Positions 38,474 through 49,541 of a stretch of DNA of 64,000 nucleotides are shown here, piece by piece (the stretch's first letter is position 1; the number at the start of each line of letters is the position of its first letter). Made by a program: the position numbers and the translations under genes. The notes under the pieces are model-generated. The model ran no database searches. It was not told the origin of the DNA and saw nothing but the letters and a program-made list of their open reading frames with translations. Source of the stretch: Panacagrimonas sp052389915 (GTDB lineage Bacteria > Pseudomonadota > Gammaproteobacteria > Nevskiales > Nevskiaceae); assembly GCA_052389915.1 (NCBI GenBank), contig JBQTHL010000015.1, positions 80,830 through 144,829 on the forward strand, read 5' to 3'.

Positions 38474-40273
38474 ATGAAATCCCATTTGCAGGCGCTGCTC
38501 TCGGCGGCCCTGGCTTCCTTGTCCCGCACCGACGGTCTCGATCTGGCGCTGCCTGCGGGCATGCAGATCGATGCGACCAAGGACCCGCGCCACGGCGACT
38601 TCGCGACCAACCTCGCGCTCATGCTGGCCAAGGCCCTGGGCCGACCGCCGCGTGCGGTAGCGGACCTGATCGTCAAGCACCTCCCGACCTCTGTGCAGGT
38701 CAGCAAGGTGGAAATAGCCGGGCCGGGCTTCATCAACTTCTTTCTCGCACCCGCCGCATTCCAGGCGGTTGTGAGCGAGGTACTGCGTGCCGGCGCGGAC
38801 TACGGCTGCGACCGCAGCAAGGCTCGCGGAAAAATCCTGGTCGAGTTCGTGTCGGCCAATCCGACCGGGCCGATGCACGTCGGGCATGGCCGCGGCGCGG
38901 CGTACGGCGATTCGCTGGCGAACATCCTCGCGGCGGCCGGCTGGGACGTGCATCGGGAGTACTACATCAACGATGCAGGCCGCCAAGTCGACGTACTTAC
39001 GGTAAGTGTCTGGTTGAGGTACCTCGAAGAATGCAGCTCGCACAACTCCGAGGCTTTCGCCGATTTTCACTTTCCTACGCGCGGTTACCAGGGAAGCTAC
39101 GTCGTTGAGTGCGCAGAACATCTGAGAGCCAAGTACGCGAACAGCTTGTACTTGCCGCCATCAGAGGTGTTTCGCTCCATCCCGGTTGACTCCGGGGGAA
39201 TGTTGGGAATCGGCACGGATCCGGAGGTCGCAAAGCACCACAACGAAAGGCTCCTGGACATTCTGATCGAGCGCATAAGGACTCTCCTCGGTCCGGATTA
39301 CGAGTTGGTGAAGCAATTTGCCGTCGATCAACAACTCGCGGTCATCCGCTCCACGCTCGATGCGTTCGGCGTGCATTTCAACCAGTGGTATTCCGAGAAG
39401 AGCCTGGTCGATTCCGGCTTCGCCCGCAGCGCCATCGAGCGTCTGCGTGCTGGCGGCCACGTCTACGATCAGGACGGCGCAACCTGGCTACGCACAAGTG
39501 CACTGGGCGACGAGAAGGACCGCGTGCTGTTCAAGGCCGACGGCGCGGCGACTTACTTTGCCAACGATCTCGCCTACCACGTCGACAAGCTTGATCGGGG
39601 GTTCCCGCAATTGCTCGACGTCTGGGGCGCCGATCATCACGGTTACATCGCGCGAGTGCGCGCGGCCATCGAGGCGCTGACCGGGCGCAAGGACGCCTTG
39701 CAGGTTCAGCTCATGCAGTTCGTCACGCTCTCGTCCGGAAAGATGGGTAAGCGCAGCGGCAACTTCGTGACCTTGCAGGATCTGATCGACGAGGCCGGCA
39801 AGGACGCGACACGCTTCTTCTATCTCTTGCGCTCGCACGACCAGCATCTGGAATTCGACATCGAACTGGCGCGTTCGCAGTCCAACGACAACCCGGTGTA
39901 CTACGTGCAGTACGCGCACGCGCGCATCTGCTCGGTGTTCCGTCAGCTCGCGGAACGTGGCCAGCAGTTCGATGCGACGCAAGGCGACGCGGCGCTGCAT
40001 CGACTGGCGGAGCCGCAGGAAAAGACCTTGCTGGGCGCGCTCCAGAAATATCCGGAGACGCTCGCCGCCGCGGCAGGCCAGTCCTCCCCACATCTGTTGG
40101 CGTTCTATCTGCGCGATCTGGCCGATGCGTTGCACAGCTACTACAACGCGCACAAGTTCCTGGTCGATGACGTGGAGCTGCAAACCGCGCGAATGGCGCT
40201 GATCGCGGCAACCCGCCAGGTTCTTGCCAATGGTCTGGGCCTGCTCGGCGTCTCCGCACCCGAGACGATGTAA
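38474..40273 (+). CDS. argS: Arginyl-tRNA synthetase
   Basis: A 599-residue class I synthetase that charges tRNA-Arg. The N-terminal Add-1 domain (about 1-110) is followed by the HIGH motif as HVGH in ANPTGPMHVGHGRG near 134, the KMSKS-like KMGKRSGN near 422 and a DALR anticodon-binding domain (about 480-599). The ATG at 38474 matches the family start; the frame upstream runs into the repeat. A central stretch (about 39000-39330) looks less GC-rich than the rest. The SPOR gene follows with TAATG overlap. Confidence 0.97.
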   Translation: MKSHLQALLSAALASLSRTDGLDLALPAGMQIDATKDPRHGDFATNLALMLAKALGRPPRAVADLIVKHLPTSVQVSKVEIAGPGFINFFLAPAAFQAVVSEVLRAGADYGCDRSKARGKILVEFVSANPTGPMHVGHGRGAAYGDSLANILAAAGWDVHREYYINDAGRQVDVLTVSVWLRYLEECSSHNSEAFADFHFPTRGYQGSYVVECAEHLRAKYANSLYLPPSEVFRSIPVDSGGMLGIGTDPEVAKHHNERLLDILIERIRTLLGPDYELVKQFAVDQQLAVIRSTLDAFGVHFNQWYSEKSLVDSGFARSAIERLRAGGHVYDQDGATWLRTSALGDEKDRVLFKADGAATYFANDLAYHVDKLDRGFPQLLDVWGADHHGYIARVRAAIEALTGRKDALQVQLMQFVTLSSGKMGKRSGNFVTLQDLIDEAGKDATRFFYLLRSHDQHLEFDIELARSQSNDNPVYYVQYAHARICSVFRQLAERGQQFDATQGDAALHRLAEPQEKTLLGALQKYPETLAAAAGQSSPHLLAFYLRDLADALHSYYNAHKFLVDDVELQTARMALIAATRQVLANGLGLLGVSAPETM

Positions 40274-40836
40274 TGGCTAAGGACTACGCGGCACGCAATC
40301 GCCGGCCGGCACCGAAGGGCAACATCAGCCTGCCAGGCTGGGTGTGGCTGGTAGCGGGACTTTCCATGGGCCTAGTCGTGGCGGCCATCGTGTACATCGG
40401 TCGTCCTACGCAACCCATGCCGATGGCGCCCGACGCCGCCAAGCGCTCCGTCGAGAAACCCAAGCTCAAGGTATCGATTCCTCCACGCGAGGAACCGCGC
40501 TTCGATTTCTACACGCTGCTGGAGAAGGAACAGGTCATCGCGCCCGTGCAGGCCCCCGCGCCCCCCAAGCCGACGGCGCCCGCGGCACCTGCGGTGGGCA
40601 AGGAGCAATACCTGATTGTCGTCGGCGCGTTCGAAAACGCGGACAACGCGGACGAACACAAGGCCAAGCTCGCGATGACCGGCATGGAATCGAGCATCGA
40701 AAAAATCACCGGCCAGGATCGCAAGACCTGGCACCGCGTACGCATCGGGCCGGAGCCTAATCTGGCGCGCGCGCAGACCGTGTTGTCGCAACTACAGGGC
40801 AACGGCTTCGACGGCAGGATCGTTAAACTGCCCTAG
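40273..40836 (+). CDS. SPOR-domain membrane protein (FtsN-like)
   Basis: A 187-residue protein: short cytoplasmic N-terminus, one membrane helix (WVWLVAGLSMGLVVAAIVYIG, about 23-43), a proline/alanine linker and a C-terminal SPOR domain (about 110-187; YLIVVGAFENADNADEHKAKL). RFDFYTLLEKEQ is typical of FtsN-like proteins placed after argS. It would bind denuded peptidoglycan at the septum. The start overlaps the argS stop by one base. Confidence 0.9.
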   Translation: MAKDYAARNRRPAPKGNISLPGWVWLVAGLSMGLVVAAIVYIGRPTQPMPMAPDAAKRSVEKPKLKVSIPPREEPRFDFYTLLEKEQVIAPVQAPAPPKPTAPAAPAVGKEQYLIVVGAFENADNADEHKAKLAMTGMESSIEKITGQDRKTWHRVRIGPEPNLARAQTVLSQLQGNGFDGRIVKLP

Positions 40837-40870
40837 TGCGGGGCGCACGCGGTAGATGGGAGACCAACAC

Positions 40871-42796
<1,926 letters not shown>

Positions 42797-42811
42797 GAGC
42801 GTGGCCGCGGC

Positions 42812-43600
42812 TCAGGCGGATTCAAACCCGTAGAAGTCGCGCAGCAGCGCATACAAGGCAGGGTGATGCTGGGCGAGTTCGGGCCCGCGCTGAAAGAACG
42901 CCTCGGTCACGACACCGAAAAACTCCGCGGGACTTTCGGCCCCGTAAGGATCGAGCACGCGCGGACGGCGATGACGGCGCAGGCGCTCGAACTCGGTCTT
43001 CATCACTTCGGACCAGCGCGCATAGTCGGCCAACAGCGGCGCGCCCTGTCCGGCCGTGCTTTCATCGTCGAGTTGGTGCGCAAATTCGTGCACCACGACA
43101 TTGACCTCGTCGCCGTCGAGCGCGGCTTCCACATCCGGCCAGGACAGAATCACGCGGTCGCCCTGCCAGGATTCGCCGATGCGTTCTTCCGGCTCGTCCG
43201 ACACCAGGCCGAATTCGTCGGGCTCGGGCATCGGCACGAGAAAGGGGCCGGGGTAAATCAGGACTTGTTTGAGTTGGGGAAACAGCGTCGCCTGCGGCCG
43301 CAGCACCAGCAGGCAGGCCATGCCGGCGATGAGCGACTTCATCTCGTCGGTGACATCGAGACCATTGCAGCCGACGAAACGCTTGCGCTTGACGAACTGC
43401 TCGACTCTCGCGTGATACGCCTCGCGCTGTCGCGGGTTCAGGCGTGCGACCAGCGCAATGCGATCATCGAGCAAGTCCTTCCAGTTGAGCGGCGACGTGC
43501 TGGGCAGAGGGTCGGCGCGTTCGCGCCGGCCGCGCGCGCGGAGGACGAAAACGGCAACGACCACCGCCGCCACGGCAATCGCGATATCGACGATGCTCAA
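42812..43600 (-). CDS. mtfA: MtfA-like M90 zinc metallopeptidase
   Basis: A 262-residue protein with the zinc motif HEFAHQLD near residue 170 and the downstream glutamate in EFFGVVTEAFF, as in MtfA. An N-terminal membrane helix (IAIAVAAVVVAVFVL) is present, unlike enterobacterial MtfA. MtfA acts with Mlc in glucose regulation in E. coli; that partner is not seen here. It is the third gene after uvrD and the 51-residue membrane protein, with a 12 bp gap. Confidence 0.9.
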   Translation of the reverse strand: MSIVDIAIAVAAVVVAVFVLRARGRRERADPLPSTSPLNWKDLLDDRIALVARLNPRQREAYHARVEQFVKRKRFVGCNGLDVTDEMKSLIAGMACLLVLRPQATLFPQLKQVLIYPGPFLVPMPEPDEFGLVSDEPEERIGESWQGDRVILSWPDVEAALDGDEVNVVVHEFAHQLDDESTAGQGAPLLADYARWSEVMKTEFERLRRHRRPRVLDPYGAESPAEFFGVVTEAFFQRGPELAQHHPALYALLRDFYGFESA

Positions 43601-43612
43601 GCCGCTGTCGTC

Positions 43613-43768
43613 CTACCAGGAACTGCCCGAATCGTCCTTGTCCGATTCGGGAGGGAGCGGCGGTGGCAGGCGGCGCGCGCGCCACACCGACACGGCTTTG
43701 AGCGCCGCGAACGGCGCGACCAGCAAGGCCACCACCATCACGACGATGCCGATCACGGTCCAATTCAT
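43613..43768 (-). CDS. 51-residue single-pass membrane protein
   Basis: A small protein MNWTVIGIVVMVVALLVAPF...: one helix (about 4-24), then a basic segment VWRARR, a proline run and an acidic end. A strong ribosome-binding site (GAGGAC, overlapping the uvrD stop) precedes the ATG, and it fits neatly between uvrD and the MtfA-like gene, so it looks real. I do not recognise a family. Its topology suggests an N-terminus outside and a basic tail in the cytoplasm. Confidence 0.7.
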   Translation of the reverse strand: MNWTVIGIVVMVVALLVAPFAALKAVSVWRARRLPPPLPPESDKDDSGSSW

Positions 43769-43778
43769 CTTTTAGTCC

Positions 43779-46055
43779 TCAGAGCCCACGCAGATTGGCA
43801 AAGCTCAGCATCAGGCGCTTGGTGCCGGATTCGCGAAACTTGATCTCGACCTGGGTGCGGTCGCCATCGCCATCGAAACTCAGGATGGTGCCCTCGCCGA
43901 ATTTCGGGTGCTGCACGCGCTGGCCGAGCTTGAAGCCGCCGGGTCCGAGCGAGCTTTCGCCTGCGACCAGCGATCTCGGCAGCGGCCGTGCCGGCACGCT
44001 GCCGAAATTTCCGTTGGACGTTCCGCGATAGCCATATCCCGGCTGCGGTTCACGCGCTCCGAATCCCGGCCGCAGAATGCCGGCGCGCGGGCGCGTCTCC
44101 ACCACGCACTCAGGCGGAACTTCCTTGAGGAACATCGAGGGCGCACCGATCTGCTCCACGCCATGCACGCGGCGAATTTCGGCGTAGCTAAGATAAAGCT
44201 TGCGCCGCGCGCGCGTGATGCCGACGTATAACAATCGGCGCTCCTCTTCGAGATTGCCCTCGTCCACCGCTCGCATCGAGGGGAACAACCCGTTCTCGAC
44301 GCCGACGATGAATACGACGGGAAACTCCAGGCCCTTGGCCGCGTGCAGGGTCATGAGCTGCACACAGTCTTCGCCGGGGCCTGCCTGTTCTTCGCCGGAT
44401 TCGAGCGCGGCGTGCGTCAGGAACGCGGTGAGCGGATCGAGCACCGGTTCGTCGCCTTCAGCCGATTCCGCAGCGCGCGCCGCCGGATCGGTCTCGAAGC
44501 TGCGCGCGGCGCTGATGAGTTCGTCGAGGTTTTCCAGCCGGCCCTCGGCCTGCTCGCCCTTCTCTTTTCGGTAGTGCTCGCGAAGACCGGTGCGTGCAAT
44601 CACGAGTTCGGTCGATTTGGACAGCGGCAGGTCTTTGGTCTCCAGGTGCAGATCGTCGATCAACTTGAGGAACTGGCCGACATTGCCGCCCGAACGGCCG
44701 AGTTGACTGCTCGCATTTTTCGCCGCCATCCAAAGAGACACGGAGCTGGCGCGAGAAATCTCACGCAGCTTCTCCATGGTGGTCGCGCCGATGCCGCGCG
44801 TCGGCGTATTCACGGCGCGCTCGAAGCTGGTGTCGTCCTCGCGGTTGTGCAGCAGACGCAGGTAAGCGAGCGCGTCCTTGATTTCCTGGCGCTCGAAGAA
44901 GCGCAGCCCGCCGTAGATACGGTACGGGATGCGCGCGCGGATCAGGATTTCTTCCAGAACGCGTGATTGCGCGTTCGAACGGTAGAGGATCGCGAGGTCC
45001 GTGTGGCGACACTTCCCATCCAGGTGCTCGCGCATGCGGTTGGCGACGAACTCGGCCTCGTCGTACTCGTTGTACGCGGCGTAGAGCTGGATGGCCTCGC
45101 CTTCGCTGCCGTCGGTCCAGAGGTTCTTGCCCAGGCGGTTGGTGTTGCGCGCAATCAGGCCATTCGCGGCTTTCAGGATGGTGCCGGTGGAGCGGTAGTT
45201 CTGTTCGAGCTTGATGACTTCAGTGCCTGCGAAGTCCTTCTCGAAGCGGATCATGTTCTCGACCTTCGCCCCTCGCCACGAGTACACGCTCTGGTCGTCG
45301 TCTCCCACCGCGAACATCGTCGCGCTGTCTCCGGCCAGCACCTTGAGCCAGGCGTACTGAAGCGTATTGGTGTCCTGGAATTCATCGACCAGGATGTGAC
45401 GGAAGCGGCGCCGGTAGTGCGCCTGAATCTCCGGGATGTCGCGCGTGATCTCGAAGGCGCGCAGCAGCAACTCGGCAAAATCCACCATGCCGGATTGGGT
45501 GCAGGCGGCCTCGTATGCGGTGTAAACGCGCACGTACTGGCGCTGCGCGTAATCGCCCAAGTCTTGCAGTTGATGCGGCCTACGTGCTTCTTCCTTCTGC
45601 GCATTGATCCAGCCAGTCACGACTTTCGGTGGCCACTGCTCGTCCGACATCTCCAGGCTCCTGAGCACGCGCTTGACCAAGCGTATCTGGTCGTCGGCAT
45701 CGAGAATCTGGAAGTTCTGCGCGAGCTTCGCCTCTTTCCAGTGCAGGCGCAGCATGCGATGCGCCAGCCCATGGAAAGTGCCGACCCACATCGAGCGTAC
45801 CGGCGCGGTGATGAGCTGCTCGATGCGCCCGCGCATCTCGCTTGCCGCCTTGTTGGTGAACGTCACCGCGAGGATCGACAGGGGCGAGACGCCCTCCACC
45901 GCAATCAGCCAGGCGATGCGATGCACCAGCACGCGGGTCTTGCCCGAGCCGGCGCCGGCGAGCACGAGGCGATGTTCGGGCGGCGCGGTGACGGCCTCCT
46001 TCTGCGCCGGGTTGAGCATTGCTACGAGCGGGGTGATGTCCTGAATATGATCCAT
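43779..46055 (-). CDS. uvrD: DNA helicase II (UvrD)
   Basis: A 758-residue superfamily 1A helicase that unwinds 3' to 5' in mismatch and excision repair. Walker A AGAGSGKT lies at 33-40; TFTNKAASEMRGR (motif Ia), DEFQDTN (II), VGDDDQSVYSWRGA (III), QNYRST (IV), LMTLHAAKGLEFPVVFIVG (V) and VGITRARRKLYL (VI) are all present. It carries the usual disordered tail with a Tudor-like end. It heads an operon with the 51-residue protein and mtfA. An internal ATG at residue 13 is another possible start. Confidence 0.95.
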   Translation of the reverse strand: MDHIQDITPLVAMLNPAQKEAVTAPPEHRLVLAGAGSGKTRVLVHRIAWLIAVEGVSPLSILAVTFTNKAASEMRGRIEQLITAPVRSMWVGTFHGLAHRMLRLHWKEAKLAQNFQILDADDQIRLVKRVLRSLEMSDEQWPPKVVTGWINAQKEEARRPHQLQDLGDYAQRQYVRVYTAYEAACTQSGMVDFAELLLRAFEITRDIPEIQAHYRRRFRHILVDEFQDTNTLQYAWLKVLAGDSATMFAVGDDDQSVYSWRGAKVENMIRFEKDFAGTEVIKLEQNYRSTGTILKAANGLIARNTNRLGKNLWTDGSEGEAIQLYAAYNEYDEAEFVANRMREHLDGKCRHTDLAILYRSNAQSRVLEEILIRARIPYRIYGGLRFFERQEIKDALAYLRLLHNREDDTSFERAVNTPTRGIGATTMEKLREISRASSVSLWMAAKNASSQLGRSGGNVGQFLKLIDDLHLETKDLPLSKSTELVIARTGLREHYRKEKGEQAEGRLENLDELISAARSFETDPAARAAESAEGDEPVLDPLTAFLTHAALESGEEQAGPGEDCVQLMTLHAAKGLEFPVVFIVGVENGLFPSMRAVDEGNLEEERRLLYVGITRARRKLYLSYAEIRRVHGVEQIGAPSMFLKEVPPECVVETRPRAGILRPGFGAREPQPGYGYRGTSNGNFGSVPARPLPRSLVAGESSLGPGGFKLGQRVQHPKFGEGTILSFDGDGDRTQVEIKFRESGTKRLMLSFANLRGL

Positions 46056-46092
46056 CGCGCCAGTTTATGGCCTCGACCGCACGCGAGGTGGA

Positions 46093-46451
46093 CTAGAGTC
46101 TGTTGACCTATAAATGGTCGTCGCGGCGTGGGTCCGTCCGGCGCAGTGGGAGTGCCCTTGTGGCACTCCCACTGCACCTACCGTCGCGCAGCGCAAGGAA
46201 CGGAGCGACGAAGTGTGTTGGAACACTTGAGGAGCGACTGACGTAGCGATGCGCGAAAACGGCCCCGCCCCGGAGGGTTGCCCCCGGATTTTCCGCGATG
46301 CTGCGTTGTTCGTCGTTCATTTGCATCTGCAAACTTCTCGCCTCGCGCCGGGCACCCATGAAAATGGACGTCTACTTTCGTGGGACCCGCCCTTGCCTCA
46401 GGAAAAATCCGGGGGCAACGCGGCGACCATTTATAGGCCAACAGGCCCTAG
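46093..46451. mobile_element. MITE-like element with ~30 bp terminal inverted repeats
   Basis: The left end CTAGAGTCTGTTGACCTATA (46093 on) and the inverse of the right end CTAGGGCCTGTTGGCCTATA match through AAATGGTCG. Inner arms CCCCCGGATTTT and AAAAATCCGGGGG and a long hairpin at 46144-46174 are also present. It is ~359 bp with no credible gene. CTAG at both outer edges may be target or terminal sequence. Confidence 0.75.
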
Positions 46452-46719
46452 ATGGGTGCGCAGCAGCGCCGGCCGGCATCGAGCCGCGTCTCGCGAGATA
46501 ATGGCGCGTGACCCGGCCCGGCATTTGCAGGAGCCAACGACCCGTCCGAATTCGTATTTCGGTAGTGTTTCGATGGGAAACTCATGGGGCTGGGGTTTAA
46601 GACGGAACTGACGTTCTTCAGTCCTGTCCGGGGAGCCGCCCCATATGTCGAGGGCAGCCGTGCATGAATGCGCCCTACAGGGATCGAAGCACTCTTTTTT
46701 GCGTTTTTCGTATCGACCG

Positions 46720-48159
46720 ATGAATAAACCTATGAGTATCGTTTCCGTAATCATGGCCGGTGGGTCGGGAACCCGCCTGTGGCCCCTGTCGCGGGCGCAG
46801 TATCCCAAGCAGTTCCTGGCGCTGACCGGCGGGCGCTCGCTGTTGCAGGAGACTTTGCTGCGCGCCAAGGCCGTGAACGGTGCGACCGCCCCCATCGTGC
46901 TGGGCAGCGAGGCGCACAAGTTCCTGATCGCCGAGCAGATGAAGGCGCTTGGATACACCCGGCCTTCGATCATTCTGGAGCCGGAAGGTCGCAACACCGC
47001 GCCGGCCGCGGCGGTGGCCTCGCACTTCGCCGCTCGTGAGTTCGGCGCCGAATCCCTGGTGCTGCTGATGCCGGCCGACCAGACCGTCGCCGACACAGCG
47101 GCTTTTGTCGGCAGCGTACGAATCGCGGCAGAAGCGGCGCGTCTTGGGCGAATCGTGACCTTCGGCATCCGGCCCACCGAACCGCAGACCGGCTACGGGT
47201 ACATTCGCATCGGCGCCGGACTGGAATCGGTTCAAGGCGCGTACGCGGTCCAGCAATTCGTCGAAAAACCGTCACTCTCGGTCGCCGAGGGATATCTGCG
47301 CGACGGCCGCTATCTGTGGAACGGCGGGATTTTCCTGTTCCGGGCGGACGTGTTTCTGGCCGAACTGAAGCGGCTGGAATCCGACATCCACGATCTGGCA
47401 GAAACCTCCCTGCTCGGAGCCGAGCGCGACCTCGATTTCCTGCGGCTCGAACCAAAATCCTTCAAATCCTGTCGCAAGGTGTCCATCGACTATGCGGTGA
47501 TGGAGAAAACCGACAAGGTCGCGACCGTGCCGCTGGACGCGGGCTGGGACGACGTGGGCTCCTGGCGCTTCATGACGCAGGCGATGCCCGCCGACGGGCA
47601 CGGCAACCACGTGCACGGCGATGCCGTGTTGCAGGATTCGTCCGACAACCTGGTTCACGCCAACAAGCGTCTCGTCACCCTGCTGGGCGTGGACAACGTG
47701 GTGGTGGTCGAAACCGAGGACGCGGTGCTGGTGGCCTCGCGCGACAAGGTGCAGGACGTGGGCAAGCTGGTCGAAAAACTCAAGGCCGACAAGCGACCCG
47801 AGGCCGACAGCCTGCCTCGTGTCTACCGCCCCTGGGGGTATTACGAGACGATCAGCGCAGCCCACCGTTTCCAGGTCAAACGCATTCTGGTCAAGCCGGG
47901 GCACAAGCTGTCCTTGCAGTTGCACCACCATCGCGCCGAGCACTGGGTGGTGGTCAGCGGCACGGCCCTGGTGACCTGCGGCGAGAAGACGTTCCTGTTG
48001 ACGGAGGATCAGTCCACCTACATACCCCTGGGTGCTCGTCACCGCGTGGAAAATCCGGGTAAGGTTCCTCTGGAAATGATCGAAGTACAGTCCGGTGCTT
48101 ACCTCGGAGAAGACGACATCGTCCGGTTCGATGACGTTTACGGTCGCGCCGGAACCTGA
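46720..48159 (+). CDS. Mannose-1-phosphate guanylyltransferase / mannose-6-phosphate isomerase
   Basis: A 479-residue bifunctional enzyme of the AlgA/ManC/XanB type. The nucleotidyltransferase domain has MAGGSGTRLWPLSRAQYPKQF, FVEKP and KVSIDYAVMEK. The C-terminal cupin phosphomannose isomerase has RPWGYYE and LQLHHHRAEHW, holding the metal. It makes GDP-mannose for surface polysaccharide. The ATG at 46720 or 46732 fits homology; neither has a clear ribosome-binding site. The stretch 46452-46719 shows no gene and no promoter I can name. The phosphomannomutase and glycosyltransferase genes follow. Confidence 0.93.
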   Translation: MNKPMSIVSVIMAGGSGTRLWPLSRAQYPKQFLALTGGRSLLQETLLRAKAVNGATAPIVLGSEAHKFLIAEQMKALGYTRPSIILEPEGRNTAPAAAVASHFAAREFGAESLVLLMPADQTVADTAAFVGSVRIAAEAARLGRIVTFGIRPTEPQTGYGYIRIGAGLESVQGAYAVQQFVEKPSLSVAEGYLRDGRYLWNGGIFLFRADVFLAELKRLESDIHDLAETSLLGAERDLDFLRLEPKSFKSCRKVSIDYAVMEKTDKVATVPLDAGWDDVGSWRFMTQAMPADGHGNHVHGDAVLQDSSDNLVHANKRLVTLLGVDNVVVVETEDAVLVASRDKVQDVGKLVEKLKADKRPEADSLPRVYRPWGYYETISAAHRFQVKRILVKPGHKLSLQLHHHRAEHWVVVSGTALVTCGEKTFLLTEDQSTYIPLGARHRVENPGKVPLEMIEVQSGAYLGEDDIVRFDDVYGRAGT

Positions 48160-48187
48160 TTTTATATTCTACCAATCAAGCACTTGC

Positions 48188-49531
48188 ATGAAATGCTTTA
48201 AGGCCTACGACATCCGCGGCCGCCTTCCGGACGAGCTGAACGTCGATATCGCGTACCGCATCGGTCGCGCGTTCGCGGCGCAGTTCCGGCCGCACACCGT
48301 CGCGCTGGGACGTGACGTACGTCACAGTTCCGAGTCGCTGCTCGATGCGCTCGGGCACGGGCTGATCTCCGGCGGCGTCGAGGTTCTGGATCTGGGGCTT
48401 TGCGGCACCGAAGAGGTCTATTGGGCCGCGCAGCAAACCGGCATCGATGGCGGCATCGAGGTGACGGCCAGCCACAATCCGGCCGACTTCAACGGCATGA
48501 AGCTGGTGCTGGGCGGCGCCATTCCGGTGTCAGGCGATTCGGGTTTGCGGGAACTGGAAGAACGCGCCTCCGCACTCACGCTGATGGCGCCGAGCGGTCG
48601 TCCGTCGATGCGGCGGCAGAGCTTTCGCGACAGCTACATCCAGCACCTGCTGTCCTACGTTTCGACCGCCACACTCAAGCCGCTGCGCATCGTGGTCAAT
48701 GCCGGCAACGGCGTCGCCGGGCCGGTGATCGATGCGCTGGCCGCGCATCTGCCGTTCGAATTCATCCGCGTTCATCACGAACCCGACGGCGATTTTCCGC
48801 ACGGCATTCCCAACCCGTTATTGGAGGACATGCGCGCCGATACGGTTCGCGCCGTGCGCGAGAGCGGTGCGGATTTCGGCGTGGCCTGGGACGGCGACTT
48901 CGACCGCTGCTTCCTGTTCGACGAACACGGCGGCTTCATCGAGGGCTATTACATCGTCGGACTGCTGGCGCAGGCGCTGCTGGTCGGCACCTCGAACGAG
49001 AAGATCGTGCACGACCCGCGTCTGGTCTGGAACACGGTGGAAATGGTCACTGCGAGCGGCGGCATCCCGGTGCAGTCCAAGACCGGACACGCGTTCATCA
49101 AGGAGCGCATGCGGCGGGAGAACGCGATCTACGGCGGCGAGATGAGCGCCCATCATTACTTCCGCGATTTCGCGTACTGCGACAGCGGACAGATTCCCTG
49201 GCTGCTAGTGGCCGCGCTGGTATCGAGCAGCGGCCGGAGCCTGAACGATTGGGTGCGCGCGAGGATGGAACGGTTTCCCGCCAGCGGCGAAATCAATCGC
49301 GCCGTGCGCGATATTTCGTCGGTGCTGCGCGCGGTGGAACACCGCTTCGTGACCTCCGGCGCGGTGGTGGATCGCACCGATGGACTCGGGGTCGATCTGG
49401 GCGCGTGGCGCTTCAACCTGCGCGGCTCCAATACCGAGCCGGTGCTGCGGCTCAACGTCGAAACCCGCGGCGATGCCGCACTGATGCGCGAAGTGACGGC
49501 AGAGCTTCTGGCCTTCATCGATGCCCACTGA
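48188..49531 (+). CDS. Phosphomannomutase / phosphoglucomutase family
   Basis: A 447-residue alpha-D-phosphohexomutase of the CpsG/AlgC group. The phosphoserine loop is TASHNPADFNG near 94, the Mg site is DGDFDR near 235, the sugar loop is GEMSAHHYF and the phosphate site is RGSNTEP. It interconverts mannose-6- and mannose-1-phosphate and so supplies the preceding enzyme. The ATG at 48188 fits homology (KAYDIRGRLP). It is followed after 10 bp by the glycosyltransferase. Confidence 0.94.
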   Translation: MKCFKAYDIRGRLPDELNVDIAYRIGRAFAAQFRPHTVALGRDVRHSSESLLDALGHGLISGGVEVLDLGLCGTEEVYWAAQQTGIDGGIEVTASHNPADFNGMKLVLGGAIPVSGDSGLRELEERASALTLMAPSGRPSMRRQSFRDSYIQHLLSYVSTATLKPLRIVVNAGNGVAGPVIDALAAHLPFEFIRVHHEPDGDFPHGIPNPLLEDMRADTVRAVRESGADFGVAWDGDFDRCFLFDEHGGFIEGYYIVGLLAQALLVGTSNEKIVHDPRLVWNTVEMVTASGGIPVQSKTGHAFIKERMRRENAIYGGEMSAHHYFRDFAYCDSGQIPWLLVAALVSSSGRSLNDWVRARMERFPASGEINRAVRDISSVLRAVEHRFVTSGAVVDRTDGLGVDLGAWRFNLRGSNTEPVLRLNVETRGDAALMREVTAELLAFIDAH

Positions 49532-49541
49532 CAAGGAACCC

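Noticed and set aside
46452..46719. A promoter or riboswitch ahead of the mannose enzyme gene
   Set aside because: I could not point to a convincing -35/-10 pair or conserved RNA motif in this stretch.
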